Of a stretch of DNA of 12,737 bases, positions 1 to 7,283 are shown piece after piece. Positions within the stretch are counted from its first letter, which is position 1; every line of letters starts with the position of its first letter. The notes under the pieces were generated by a model that saw nothing but the letters and a program-made list of their open reading frames with translations, had not been told where the DNA came from and made no database searches. The stretch is from Methanothrix sp. (lineage in GTDB: Archaea > Halobacteriota > Methanosarcinia > Methanotrichales > Methanotrichaceae), in assembly GCA_012798025.1 (NCBI GenBank), contig JAAZNX010000133.1, positions 1-12,737 on the forward strand. The letters are read 5' to 3'. A program made the position numbers and the translations under genes.

Positions 1-1560
1 TACCTTGGAATGTGAAATATCTGCTCTGCTGAGATTGGCACCGATTAAATTCGTGAAGACCAGTTTTGAGTGGCGCAAATCTGCGCAGAAGAAGTTCGCG
101 CCAGAGACTCTGGCCTCAGATAAGTTGGCATTCGATAGATTCGCATGAGAAAAATTAGCGCCGATGATGTTCCCGCCAACAGGGCTCGCATTTGTCAGGT
201 TTGCACCAATTAAGAGCGAATTTCGGAGGCAGGCACGATTCAAATTGGCATTTTTAAAGCTTGCTCTTCGAAGGTCTGATCGGCCAAGATTGGTGCCTTC
301 TAAGCTCGCATCGTCGAAATTTGCGCCAGTAATAACAGACTCACCCATCCTAGCCTGATCGAGATTTGCGCCTTTGAGATAAGCACCTGTGAGGTTCGAA
401 TTCATCATTTCAGCTCTTGTGAGGATTGAATGTTCTAGAAAAGCCATTGATAGATCGGATCCCTGCAATTCAGATTGACTTAGATTCTTCCTTGAAAGGT
501 TCAGCCCACTTAGATCCTCACCAGCGAGAAGGGCACGAGCTTGAAATGGTTGATTGATTATAGTGCTTCCAGGAGGCAGCCGTTCGAGAGGAATGCCCAA
601 TTGAATGATCCTGAAATAGTCAAACATGTAGCGATTTGGACTTTCATCAATCACAGGGATATCTTCAGGCGCTTTGCCTTCTAGGATGCTGATGGCCTGA
701 TCTGCAGCCTCGCGGCCCTGTGAACGAGCACTGATCATCTTTCCACCCACAACGCCGTATCCCAAATAAAAGTCGTATATGCTGTAAAAGGGAACGGGGC
801 TCGATTCTAAAATTAGCTGGGCAGCATCCTCGTAAGACAAAAATCTACCAGCACTGTCGCGATTCAGGGTCATAAGCAGGATCAGGCTGTCGTTAGATAG
901 AGCTGCAAGTCGCTCTCGAAGTTCATCTGCTGTGAGGTTGTCCAGATGCTCAAAGGATACAGCATTCTCAAAGCTGGGAAGAGCATCATCCAAAACCCGC
1001 CTTGCGGCCTGCCCGGTAGCAGTCTGGTCGTTGATAATGGCTATATGCCTTGTATCGGGATGAAGAGAGAGCATGAGGGAAATTGTGCCCGCTACGTCAT
1101 AAGCCTCCACGACACCGGTGAAGTCGCGCGTTCCCTTTAGCATGCCCGGGTCAAAGTACACGATGCCGCAGAAGACGACGGGCGTTTCAGGAAAGATTTC
1201 GTCTCTGTTCTCCAGCAGGAAGTTGAAAGCATCTGCGTCTGAAGAGATCACAAGATCGAAAGTGCTATTTTTATATTTTTTAATATATAAATTTTTGAGA
1301 TCGGCGAGACGCGCCTCATCTGCACCCATTCTCTTTGTGTCCATATATTCGACGTATATCCTCGCAGATGGCATCTTCATGGCAAAGTGAAGCTTAATTT
1401 CTGAAATAACCTCGTCCTCCCACTTCATCCCAGGATTATAAGAGGCAAGAATGAGGACCTTCTTGGGAGAACTTTCCTGAACAGTAGACGATGCTGAAAC
1501 CATTGACAGTGCAATGACCAAGAACAATCCAAGCGCCAGCATCTTTAAGGAGCCGTTCAT
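1..1560 (-). CDS. Secreted ABC-type substrate-binding domain fused to pentapeptide repeats (partial, C-terminus off the left edge)
   Basis: 520 codons are open from an ATG at 1560 to the window edge with no stop; an in-frame TAA lies eight codons upstream of that ATG and no other start codon lies between. Residues 1-23 are a signal peptide (MNGSLKM, then a hydrophobic stretch ending VSA). Residues about 30-320 read like the periplasmic binding fold of the ABC_sub_bind family (PF04392): KVLILASYNPGMKW, then DLVISSDADAF, PVVFCGIVY, HIAIINDQTATG and VPFYSIYDFYLGYGVVGG. From about residue 338 to the edge the protein is a run of pentapeptide repeats of A(N/D)Lxx type (for example GANLTNA, HANLSNANLSEA), which family knowledge predicts to fold as a right-handed beta-helix. 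No permease or ATPase is adjacent, so a sensing or binding role outside the membrane is more likely than transport. The ligand is unknown. It is divergent from btuF, 147 bp away. Confidence 0.85.
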   Translation of the reverse strand, partial: MNGSLKMLALGLFLVIALSMVSASSTVQESSPKKVLILASYNPGMKWEDEVISEIKLHFAMKMPSARIYVEYMDTKRMGADEARLADLKNLYIKKYKNSTFDLVISSDADAFNFLLENRDEIFPETPVVFCGIVYFDPGMLKGTRDFTGVVEAYDVAGTISLMLSLHPDTRHIAIINDQTATGQAARRVLDDALPSFENAVSFEHLDNLTADELRERLAALSNDSLILLMTLNRDSAGRFLSYEDAAQLILESSPVPFYSIYDFYLGYGVVGGKMISARSQGREAADQAISILEGKAPEDIPVIDESPNRYMFDYFRIIQLGIPLERLPPGSTIINQPFQARALLAGEDLSGLNLSRKNLSQSELQGSDLSMAFLEHSILTRAEMMNSNLTGAYLKGANLDQARMGESVITGANFDDASLEGTNLGRSDLRRASFKNANLNRACLRNSLLIGANLTNASPVGGNIIGANFSHANLSNANLSEARVSGANFFCADLRHSKLVFTNLIGANLSRADISHSKV

Positions 1561-1649
1561 GTCTAATAAGTTGCGCTTGTTGAATTAAGAATCTTTCGTA
1601 AGGACATTTGAGAAGAGCGCTTGACATTTTCAGCAGGGAGAACCAAAAG

Positions 1650-1703
1650 CTTTAAATCAAATCTTTCTGTTTTTAATTCAATAAATTTTAATTTGCTGGT
1701 GAG
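1650..1703 (+). promoter_or_regulatory. Candidate box A promoter and Shine-Dalgarno for btuF
   Basis: CTTTAAATC at 1650-1658, preceded by a purine-rich CAAAAG that could act as BRE, resembles an archaeal TATA/BRE element. The predicted transcript start is near 1680, giving a leader of about 28 nt. GGTGAG at 1698-1703 lies four bases before the ATG at 1708 and supports that start over the earlier ATG at 1621. A second AT-rich stretch at 1680-1695 is less well placed. No convincing box A was seen for the divergent gene on the minus strand. Confidence 0.5.
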
Positions 1704-1707
1704 ACAT

Positions 1708-2622
1708 ATGATTTCGAAGTCGATGATTTCGGCCTTGGTCACGATGCTTGTTTTGATCTCGGCAGCATGCGCACAAGAAAACAATACAATTACTATAATC
1801 GATGACTTGGGGCGACAGGTCAGCATTTCAAGTGCTCCAGAGAGGATTGTCTCTCTTTCGCCATCCAACACAGAGATACTCTTTGCCCTTGGCCTAGGAG
1901 ACAAGGTTGTCGGCGTGACCAAGTACTGCAACTATCCTTCTGCTGTACAAGACCTCAAAGATAGTGGAAAATTGGTGGTCGTGGGCGGTTATGTAGATCC
2001 CGATTTTGAGAAGATCCTGTCGCTTCGTCCAGATCTCGTAGTGGCCAGCCAAATTCATGGTAGCGGAGTTGTCACACTCCTGGATCAGCAGAACATTCCA
2101 GTCTTCGTCGTTGATTCCAACAATCTGTCAGACATCGTTCGTTCCATAGAAAAGGTCGGCAAGATCACAGGAAAGGCAAAAGAGGCATCAGCTCTCACCT
2201 CGCAGATGCAGTCCCGAATCAAAGCAGTATCGGATAAGGTCTCATCGCTTCCGAAATTGAGAGTCCTTTATGTGGTATGGCACGACCCTGTTCAGACAGC
2301 CGGCTCTGGGACCTTCGAGGATGAGATCATACAGACAGCAGGAGGCGAAAATATCTTCCATGATCTATCTGGCTACGCACAAGTGGACCCGGAGGCGATA
2401 GCTGTGCGAAATCCTGAGGTGATCATTGCTTGCACAGGCATGGGTGAAGGTGCGAACAAGCCCCTTCAGTGGGCAGAGACTGAACGCGGACTTAACTTGA
2501 CGGACGCCAGGAAGGGCGGTCGCATATATCAGGCACAAGGCGATCTTATAACCCGCGCCGGACCAAGGATTGTGGACGGCCTGGAGATGTTCGCAAAGTT
2601 CATTCATCCTGAGGCGTTCTGA
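1708..2622 (+). CDS. btuF: Cobalamin/Fe3+-siderophore-type ABC transporter substrate-binding protein (BtuF-like)
   Basis: 304-residue class III periplasmic binding protein (PF01497), the extracellular component that captures cobalamin or a related metal chelate and delivers it to the permease. The ATG at 1708 was chosen because it follows GGTGAG and directly precedes a signal peptide (MISKSM, hydrophobic core, LISAACAQ). C21 could be a lipobox cysteine, or ACA-Q a signal peptidase I site. Family hallmarks follow: DDLGRQVSISSAPERIVSLSPSNTEIL near residues 34-58, GLGDKVVGVT, the PDLVVAS strand, VVDSNNLSDI before the long helix, and a C-terminal lobe with GGENIF, DPEAIAVRNPEVII and a final ITRAGPRIVDGLEMFAKF helix. 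The permease gene starts 10 bp downstream. BtuF is the preferred call because of the SLSPSNTE and AGPR motifs, but heme or siderophore binding cannot be excluded from sequence alone. Confidence 0.78.
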   Translation: MISKSMISALVTMLVLISAACAQENNTITIIDDLGRQVSISSAPERIVSLSPSNTEILFALGLGDKVVGVTKYCNYPSAVQDLKDSGKLVVVGGYVDPDFEKILSLRPDLVVASQIHGSGVVTLLDQQNIPVFVVDSNNLSDIVRSIEKVGKITGKAKEASALTSQMQSRIKAVSDKVSSLPKLRVLYVVWHDPVQTAGSGTFEDEIIQTAGGENIFHDLSGYAQVDPEAIAVRNPEVIIACTGMGEGANKPLQWAETERGLNLTDARKGGRIYQAQGDLITRAGPRIVDGLEMFAKFIHPEAF

Positions 2623-2632
2623 GGCAGATCTC

Positions 2633-3739
2633 TTGAGGCTATCGGGCCAAGATGCAGTATCAAGCATCTCGAAGCTGAATGGCTGCAAGCGGACTGATTT
2701 GGAGAAGAGGTACAGGCAGTACACAGGACGAAAGGTGCTCTTCTTCCTGTTCCTGATCCTGGGGATATTCTTTCTCTTTGGAGTCGCAGTCACCCAAGGT
2801 TCGGCCAGGATAAGCATCATGGATGTATGCTCCTCCCTCCTGGCCAGATTTTTGCCCGAATATTTTCACTCCACAGCATTCACAGACATGATCGTCTGGG
2901 ACGTGCGGCTGCATAAAGTTCTGATGGGGATTGTGGCTGGCATGGGCCTTGGCGCAGCCGGTGCTGTGATGCAGGGCATTCTCAAAAATCCCCTGGCCAG
3001 CCCATTCACCTTGGGCATCTCCTCGGCTGCAAGCTTTGGCGCTGCATTAGCAATCGTCCTTGGTGCAGGCATCGTGGCTGGATCATGGCTTATCATCGGC
3101 AACGCCTTCATCTTCGCCCTCATTTCAGCCTTAGCAGTTTACATTTTGGCCAAGTACAAAGGGATATCCTCAGAGACCATGATCCTGGCTGGCATCGCCA
3201 TCATGTACCTCTTTTCAGCTTTGACCTCTTTGCTGCAGTACTCTGGCAGATCAGAGCAGGTTCATGAAGTGGTCTTCTGGATGATGGGTTCATTGGGAAG
3301 ATCCTCCTGGGAGGCACTGGTAATGGTCACGATCATCCTCGTCTTCTGCCTTCCATACCTTGTAATCAAGTCGTGGGATCTCAATGCCCTTGGGGCAGGT
3401 GATGAGACTGCACAGAGCCTGGGAGTTGATGTCGAGCAAACGAGGGTGGTCTACATGATGCTGGCCTCGCTGATAACCGCCAGCATCGTCTGCTTCACTG
3501 GAACCATAGGCTTCATAGATCTGGTCTCGCCCCACATTACCAGGATGGCGATCGGCGGAGATCATCGGTTTCTTCTTATCGGCAGCGCCCTCGTGGGTGC
3601 ATTTCTTTTATTGGGCGCAGATACTCTGGCAAGGACCATCCTCGCGCCGGTTATACTGCCTGTTGGCATCATGACGTCCTTCCTCGGCATCCCGTTCTTC
3701 ATGTATCTTTTCCTGCGAAGGACGAGGACGTTTGAGTGA
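2633..3739 (+). CDS. btuC: ABC transporter permease of the FecCD family (BtuC-like)
   Basis: Polytopic membrane permease of the vitamin B12/iron-chelate importer family (PF01032), about 368 residues with roughly ten predicted hydrophobic segments. Diagnostic stretches are GAAGAVMQGILKNPLASP with FTLGISSAASFGA near the first third, and GTIGFIDLVSPHITR, IGGDHRFLLIGSALVGA and GADTLAR near the end. The reading frame is open from an ATG at 2570, but that start overlaps btuF by 53 bases and encodes a non-family N-terminus. I favour the TTG at 2633, which has GAGG at 2621-2624. A TTG at 2699 is a later alternative that leaves almost no tail before the first membrane segment. It is very likely co-transcribed with btuF. 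The partner ATPase (BtuD) is not encoded next to it, which is unusual for this module. Confidence 0.78.
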   Translation: MRLSGQDAVSSISKLNGCKRTDLEKRYRQYTGRKVLFFLFLILGIFFLFGVAVTQGSARISIMDVCSSLLARFLPEYFHSTAFTDMIVWDVRLHKVLMGIVAGMGLGAAGAVMQGILKNPLASPFTLGISSAASFGAALAIVLGAGIVAGSWLIIGNAFIFALISALAVYILAKYKGISSETMILAGIAIMYLFSALTSLLQYSGRSEQVHEVVFWMMGSLGRSSWEALVMVTIILVFCLPYLVIKSWDLNALGAGDETAQSLGVDVEQTRVVYMMLASLITASIVCFTGTIGFIDLVSPHITRMAIGGDHRFLLIGSALVGAFLLLGADTLARTILAPVILPVGIMTSFLGIPFFMYLFLRRTRTFE

Positions 3740-3776
3740 AATCGTAATTCTTAGTTTCGGCCTGCTTTGATAGCCC

Positions 3777-3784
3777 TTAAATAA
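3777..3784 (+). promoter_or_regulatory. Candidate box A in the btuC-xseA gap
   Basis: TTAAATAA lies 14-21 bases before the xseA ATG. At usual archaeal spacing the transcript would start within a few bases of the ATG, so xseA could be leaderless; that agrees with the absence of any GGTGA/GGAGG element before its start codon. The evidence is positional only. Read-through from btuC is an alternative. Confidence 0.35.
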
Positions 3785-3797
3785 TCAGCCCATCCAG

Positions 3798-4997
3798 ATG
3801 AATCATATCTTGACCCAGATATTCACTGTTACTGACCTGAACGAAAGGATTCGAGATCGCTTGGAGAACGATCCTCGGTTGCACGACCTCTGGGCACGCG
3901 GCGAGGTCTCCAACTATGTTCACCACCGTTCCGGCCACAGGTACTTCACCCTCAAGGATCGCGACTCTCAGATATCTTGCGTCCTATTCAGGAATAATGG
4001 GGTGCGATTGGGCTTTGAGCTGAAAGATGGCCAAAATGTATTGGTCTATGGAGACGTGGGCGTCTATCGTCCGCAGGGAAAGGTTCAGCTCATGGCCAAG
4101 GGCATCAAGCTGGACGAGGGCATCGGCTTCAGACATCTCCAACTCGAGGCTTTGAAGAAGAAGCTGGCGGATGAAGGGCTTTTCTCAGTCGAGCATAAGC
4201 GCGCTCTGCCAAAATACCCAGAGAGGATTGGCATTGTAACCTCTCCGCACGGAGCTGCGCTGCGAGATGTTCTGCGCATCATCGGCCAGTATCCTGCGCG
4301 CATCATTCTCTCTCCGGCGCAGGTGCAGGGCGAGGATGCTCCGGAGAGCATAGCCCTGGCTGTTCGAGCCCTTCAGGGCCGCGCTGACGTCGTGATAGTC
4401 TGTCGTGGCGGCGGATCGACGGAGGACCTCTGGTGTTTCAACTCAGAGCTTGTCGCCCGCGCTATCTTCGAGTGTGACGCACCTGTGATCTCGGCTGTGG
4501 GCCATGAGACCGACTTTACCGTCGCCGACTTTGTGGCAGATGTGCGCGCACCAACGCCCACAGCCGCAGCAGAGATGGCAGTTCCGAACATCGACGAACT
4601 GCGCTCTTTGCTGGTTTTGGCAAAGGTCAAAATGACGCGCTCCCTGTGGTCAGGACTGGAGCGAAAAGAGGAGCGCCTGGAGTATTTAGAGAGAAGCATT
4701 TCTGCTCAGAGGATGTATTCCCTGACTGAGGAGGTCCGGCAGCGCCTCGACTGGCTGAAAAAACGCCTAATTGCAGCCGAAGGTGAGAGACGAACGGCCT
4801 TGGAAAGCCAACTGGAGCTGATGGAGGGGCGTCTGGCAGCAGTGGGGCCCCTGGCAACGCTTTCCCGTGGATATGCGATCGTCAGATCGCCAAGGGGCTT
4901 GGTATTGAATGCTGAGGATGTACGACAGGGCGAGATATTGGAGCTGATCCTCGCAAAGGGAAGGCTTTTGGTCAAGGTAGTGGAGAACAGGGCCTGA
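3798..4997 (+). CDS. xseA: Exodeoxyribonuclease VII large subunit
   Basis: 399-residue catalytic subunit of exonuclease VII, which degrades single-stranded DNA from both ends into short oligonucleotides and acts with several copies of XseB. The N-terminal OB-fold spans about residues 9-105 (FTVTDLNERIR, LWARGEVSNY, GHRYFTLKD, VLVYGDVGVYRPQGKVQL). The catalytic region begins at ERIGIVTSPHGAALRD. D157, R203 (in VCRGGGSTEDL), H236 and D239 (in AVGHETDFT) align with the catalytic residues reported for the E. coli enzyme. A charged, coiled-coil-like helical segment follows (about 265-345), with the terminal SRGYAIV segment after it. Length is somewhat below the E. coli protein (about 450). xseB follows after 14 bp, giving a complete enzyme. 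Exonuclease VII is typically bacterial; within Archaea it is known from some methanogens, so ancient transfer is likely. The start is supported by alignment of the IFTV segment, not by a ribosome site. Confidence 0.95.
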   Translation: MNHILTQIFTVTDLNERIRDRLENDPRLHDLWARGEVSNYVHHRSGHRYFTLKDRDSQISCVLFRNNGVRLGFELKDGQNVLVYGDVGVYRPQGKVQLMAKGIKLDEGIGFRHLQLEALKKKLADEGLFSVEHKRALPKYPERIGIVTSPHGAALRDVLRIIGQYPARIILSPAQVQGEDAPESIALAVRALQGRADVVIVCRGGGSTEDLWCFNSELVARAIFECDAPVISAVGHETDFTVADFVADVRAPTPTAAAEMAVPNIDELRSLLVLAKVKMTRSLWSGLERKEERLEYLERSISAQRMYSLTEEVRQRLDWLKKRLIAAEGERRTALESQLELMEGRLAAVGPLATLSRGYAIVRSPRGLVLNAEDVRQGEILELILAKGRLLVKVVENRA

Positions 4998-5011
4998 GAG
5001 GAGGTTTGTCG

Positions 5012-5221
5012 TTGAGCGAAAAAGATGTCCGCCTGGAAGAGGCGCTAGATGACCTAGAGCGGATAGTGGAGGAGCTGGAGAACGGCAAGAAGAGCCTGGA
5101 AGAGTGCCTTGATCTCTATGAGAAGGGCATGAAACTTGTCAAGCATTGCCACGCCCGCCTGGAGAGTGCTGAGCGAAAGATCGAGAGCCTGACAGGTGAG
5201 CTGCCCCCTGACTTAGATTGA
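5012..5221 (+). CDS. xseB: Exodeoxyribonuclease VII small subunit
   Basis: 69-residue acidic helical protein matching the XseB family (PF02609). It forms the hairpin of two helices that coats the large-subunit coiled coil. Diagnostic stretches are LEEALDDLERIVEELENG, then LEECLDLYEKGMKLVKHCHARLESAERKIE, ending in a short acidic tail. Two in-frame TTG codons could start it, at 5006 and 5012. GGAGGT at 5000-5005 abuts the first but sits at normal spacing, six bases away, from the second, so 5012 is preferred. The strong Shine-Dalgarno with a weak start codon, directly after xseA, suggests reinitiation by ribosomes leaving xseA, which would help make small subunits in excess. The size is usual for the family (about 70-80 residues). 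Confidence 0.93.
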   Translation: MSEKDVRLEEALDDLERIVEELENGKKSLEECLDLYEKGMKLVKHCHARLESAERKIESLTGELPPDLD

Positions 5222-5233
5222 GGCGGCGACAAA

Positions 5234-5243
5234 GCTTAAATAT
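5234..5243 (+). promoter_or_regulatory. Box A promoter of the trpBA operon
   Basis: GCTTAAATAT at 5234-5243, in the 85-bp gap between xseB and trpB, is the best TATA-like element in this gap. The predicted transcript start is near 5265-5268, giving a leader of about 40 nt that ends in GGTGATC (5299-5305), right before the TTG start. It implies trpBA has its own promoter rather than depending on xseAB read-through. Confidence 0.55.
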
Positions 5244-5250
5244 CTCCTAA

Positions 5251-5289
5251 GATGTACTTTTTGATACATCATAGTATTAATTAGTACAT
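5251..5289 (+). promoter_or_regulatory. Candidate operator: TGTAC/GTACA-type repeats downstream of the trpB box A
   Basis: GATGTA (5251-5256) and TACATC (5265-5270) form a perfect 6-bp inverted repeat around an 8-base spacer, at the predicted transcript start. A further half-site, AGTACATT, lies at 5283-5290. In Methanothermobacter the trp regulator TrpY binds TRP boxes of consensus TGTACA. The resemblance and position are suggestive, but no TrpY gene is in the window and the region is AT-rich, so chance similarity is possible. Confidence 0.4.
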
Positions 5290-5306
5290 TTAGAGCTGGT
5301 GATCTT

Positions 5307-6500
5307 TTGAAGTGCCAAATTGCAAATGCTGCTGGAGTAAAGTTTGGGAGGTATGGCGGTCTCTTCGTGCCCGAGACCCTGGTGCAGCCACTGCTGGAGC
5401 TGGCCGAAGCCTACGAGCAGATGAAAAATAGCGATGAATTTCATCGCGAGCTGAAAAACCTCCTGAAGAACTTTGCAGGAAGGCCGACGCCCCTCTACTA
5501 CGCCAGGAATCTGAGCCGTGTGCTGGGCCGCAAGATCTACCTGAAGAGAGAGGATCTGGTGCATGGTGGCGCGCACAAGCTCAACAACACTCTGGGGCAG
5601 GGGTTGGTTGCAAAGAGGATGGGCAAGACCCGGCTGATCGCTGAGACTGGCGCAGGCCAGCACGGAGTGGCCACTGCAATCGTAGGTGCAAATTTGGGAT
5701 TCGAGACACAGATCTACATGGGCGAGGTGGACATCGAGCGGCAGAAGATGAACGTCTACCGCATGCAGCTCATGGGAGCCGAGGTCATACCAGTTCGATC
5801 AGGTTCTCGAACGCTTAAAGATGCCATCAACGAGGCCATGAGGGACTGGGCTTCCAGTTTTGAGCATACTCATTATCTCCTGGGCACGGCTGCAGGTGCC
5901 CATCCATTCCCCAGCATGGTCAGGGACTTTCAGAGCGTCATAGGAGACGAAGCCAGAAGGCAGATCTTAGAGGCCGAAGGCCGTCTTCCTGAGAGCATTG
6001 TTGCCTGCGTTGGAGGTGGCAGCAATGCCATGGGGATCTTCGCGCCGTTCCTGAAGGACAGGGTTCGCCTTTTGGCGGTCGAAGCGGGCGGAAGGGGTCC
6101 TGGCAAGACGGATAAGATTGCTGATAATGGCGCTTCGCTGGGATACGGTACGGATGGCGTCTTGCATGGAGCCCTCACAAAAATCCTTCAAGATCCCTAT
6201 GGTCAGATTCTGGAGTCGTATTCCGTGGCTGCAGGCCTGGATTATCCAGGTGTGGGACCTGAGCTGGCATATCTGGCTGAGACAGGGCGCGTTCATCCGA
6301 TGATGGCCGATGACAAGACCGCTATTCGCGGATTTCGAGCACTCTCCAGATTAGAGGGCATCATCCCAGCACTGGAGTCGGCACACGCCGTTGGCTATGC
6401 CATGAGCGAGCCTGATGCCCTGGGAGAGCTGACGATAGTAAACGTGTCTGGTAGAGGAGACAAAGACCTGGCAACGGTGATGGAATATGAGAATTCTTGA
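5307..6500 (+). CDS. trpB: Tryptophan synthase beta subunit (TrpB1 type)
   Basis: 397-residue PLP enzyme that condenses indole with L-serine to give tryptophan, working as an alpha2beta2 complex with TrpA. K91 in [12 protein letters not shown] is the PLP Schiff-base lysine, E113 in AETGAGQHG matches the catalytic glutamate, and GGGSNAMG at 236-243 is the PLP-phosphate loop. The N-terminal [13 protein letters not shown] motif and the adjacent trpA place it in the TrpB1 group rather than the longer, stand-alone TrpB2. HKLN replaces the HKTN of the E. coli enzyme. Translation starts at TTG 5307: GGTGATC immediately upstream is a near-perfect archaeal ribosome site, and no ATG lies nearby in frame. 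The last 14 bases overlap trpA. The remaining trp genes (E, G, D, C, F) are not in the window. Confidence 0.97.
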   Translation: MKCQIANAAGVKFGRYGGLFVPETLVQPLLELAEAYEQMKNSDEFHRELKNLLKNFAGRPTPLYYARNLSRVLGRKIYLKREDLVHGGAHKLNNTLGQGLVAKRMGKTRLIAETGAGQHGVATAIVGANLGFETQIYMGEVDIERQKMNVYRMQLMGAEVIPVRSGSRTLKDAINEAMRDWASSFEHTHYLLGTAAGAHPFPSMVRDFQSVIGDEARRQILEAEGRLPESIVACVGGGSNAMGIFAPFLKDRVRLLAVEAGGRGPGKTDKIADNGASLGYGTDGVLHGALTKILQDPYGQILESYSVAAGLDYPGVGPELAYLAETGRVHPMMADDKTAIRGFRALSRLEGIIPALESAHAVGYAMSEPDALGELTIVNVSGRGDKDLATVMEYENS

Positions 6501-7269
6501 AGCCTTTAGCCATAGCCCCCTGCTGATCGTCTACATATGCTCTGGCGACCCATCGCCTCGGGCCACTCCCGATCTGGTGCGCAGGCTGGCAAGGGCGGGA
6601 GCAGACATCATCGAGCTTGGGCTGCCTCATTCCGATCCCATTGCCGATGGACCGACGATCCAAGCGGCAGCACAGAGGGCCATCGCCGCAGGAATGAACA
6701 CAGATGTTTACTTCGATGTTGCATCTGTGGCTGGCGACGCCGTCCCTCTCGTCTTCATGGGCTACTACAACATGGTCTACGCTCGCGGACTTGACAGGTT
6801 TGCAAAAGACTGCGCATGCAGCGGCATCTCTGGGATGATAGTGCCTGATCTGCCGCCAGAAGAAGCAGCTCCACTAAAAGATGCATGCAAGCGGCACGGC
6901 GTTGATCTGATCTTCCTGGCAGCCCCAAATACGCCTCAAGCACGGCTGAAGATGATCAGCGAGGAGACATCCGGCTTTTTATATTTAGTGGCTCGGACGG
7001 GTGTCACAGGCGCAAGGAGCGATGTCTTGCAAGATACGAGGGACCTAATAGCTCGCGTGCCTGAGGGGGTGCCAAAAGCCGTGGGCTTTGGCATCTCGAC
7101 GCCTGAGCAGGCCGCCGATGTTATTCGCGCTGGAGCTGATGCTGCCATCGTGGGTTCGGCCTGCGTGGATCTGATCGCCAAGGGCGAGATCGAACGGCTG
7201 GAGAGGCTGGTGAAGGACATGAAGGAGGCCATCACCAGAGCGAAGGGCAAAGCTCCAATAGTTTGTTGA
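6487..7269 (+). CDS. trpA: Tryptophan synthase alpha subunit
   Basis: 260-residue TIM-barrel enzyme that cleaves indole-3-glycerol phosphate to indole and glyceraldehyde-3-phosphate; indole is channelled to TrpB. E43 (in [11 protein letters not shown]) and D54 (in IADGPTIQ) correspond to the E. coli catalytic pair E49/D60. [39 protein letters not shown] and VGFGIST are family motifs, the last two belonging to the phosphate-binding loops. The ATG at 6487 lies inside trpB (14-base overlap) with GGTGAT at 6476-6481 five bases upstream. This indicates translational coupling, which suits a complex needing equal subunit amounts. The N-terminus is slightly shorter than in the bacterial protein (about 268 residues). 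Confidence 0.97.
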   Translation: MRILEAFSHSPLLIVYICSGDPSPRATPDLVRRLARAGADIIELGLPHSDPIADGPTIQAAAQRAIAAGMNTDVYFDVASVAGDAVPLVFMGYYNMVYARGLDRFAKDCACSGISGMIVPDLPPEEAAPLKDACKRHGVDLIFLAAPNTPQARLKMISEETSGFLYLVARTGVTGARSDVLQDTRDLIARVPEGVPKAVGFGISTPEQAADVIRAGADAAIVGSACVDLIAKGEIERLERLVKDMKEAITRAKGKAPIVC

Positions 7270-7283
7270 AAGACTCCAATAGC

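Noticed and set aside
1..560. Periodic similar short words (GCGCCAAT, TTGGCA, GATTCGC-like) that look like a direct-repeat or CRISPR-like array
   Set aside because: They follow a 15-base period in frame with the minus-strand gene and encode A(N/D)Lxx pentapeptide repeats; there are no constant repeats with unique spacers.
1561..1707. Possible cobalamin riboswitch upstream of btuF
   Set aside because: The 147-bp gap has no B12-box-like conserved core or multi-stem layout, and this riboswitch class is essentially bacterial.
2570..2632. N-terminal extension of btuC from ATG 2570
   Set aside because: It overlaps btuF by 53 bases, has no ribosome site, and its residues do not resemble permease N-termini; TTG 2633 fits better.
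2365..2820. 151-residue minus-strand frame spanning the btuF-btuC junction
   Set aside because: It crosses two real genes on the opposite strand and has no domain-like sequence or upstream signals.
4373..4975. Minus-strand open frames opposite xseA (4373-4699, 4706-4975)
   Set aside because: They lie antisense to a gene with intact catalytic motifs and show serine/arginine-rich low-complexity composition typical of shadow frames.
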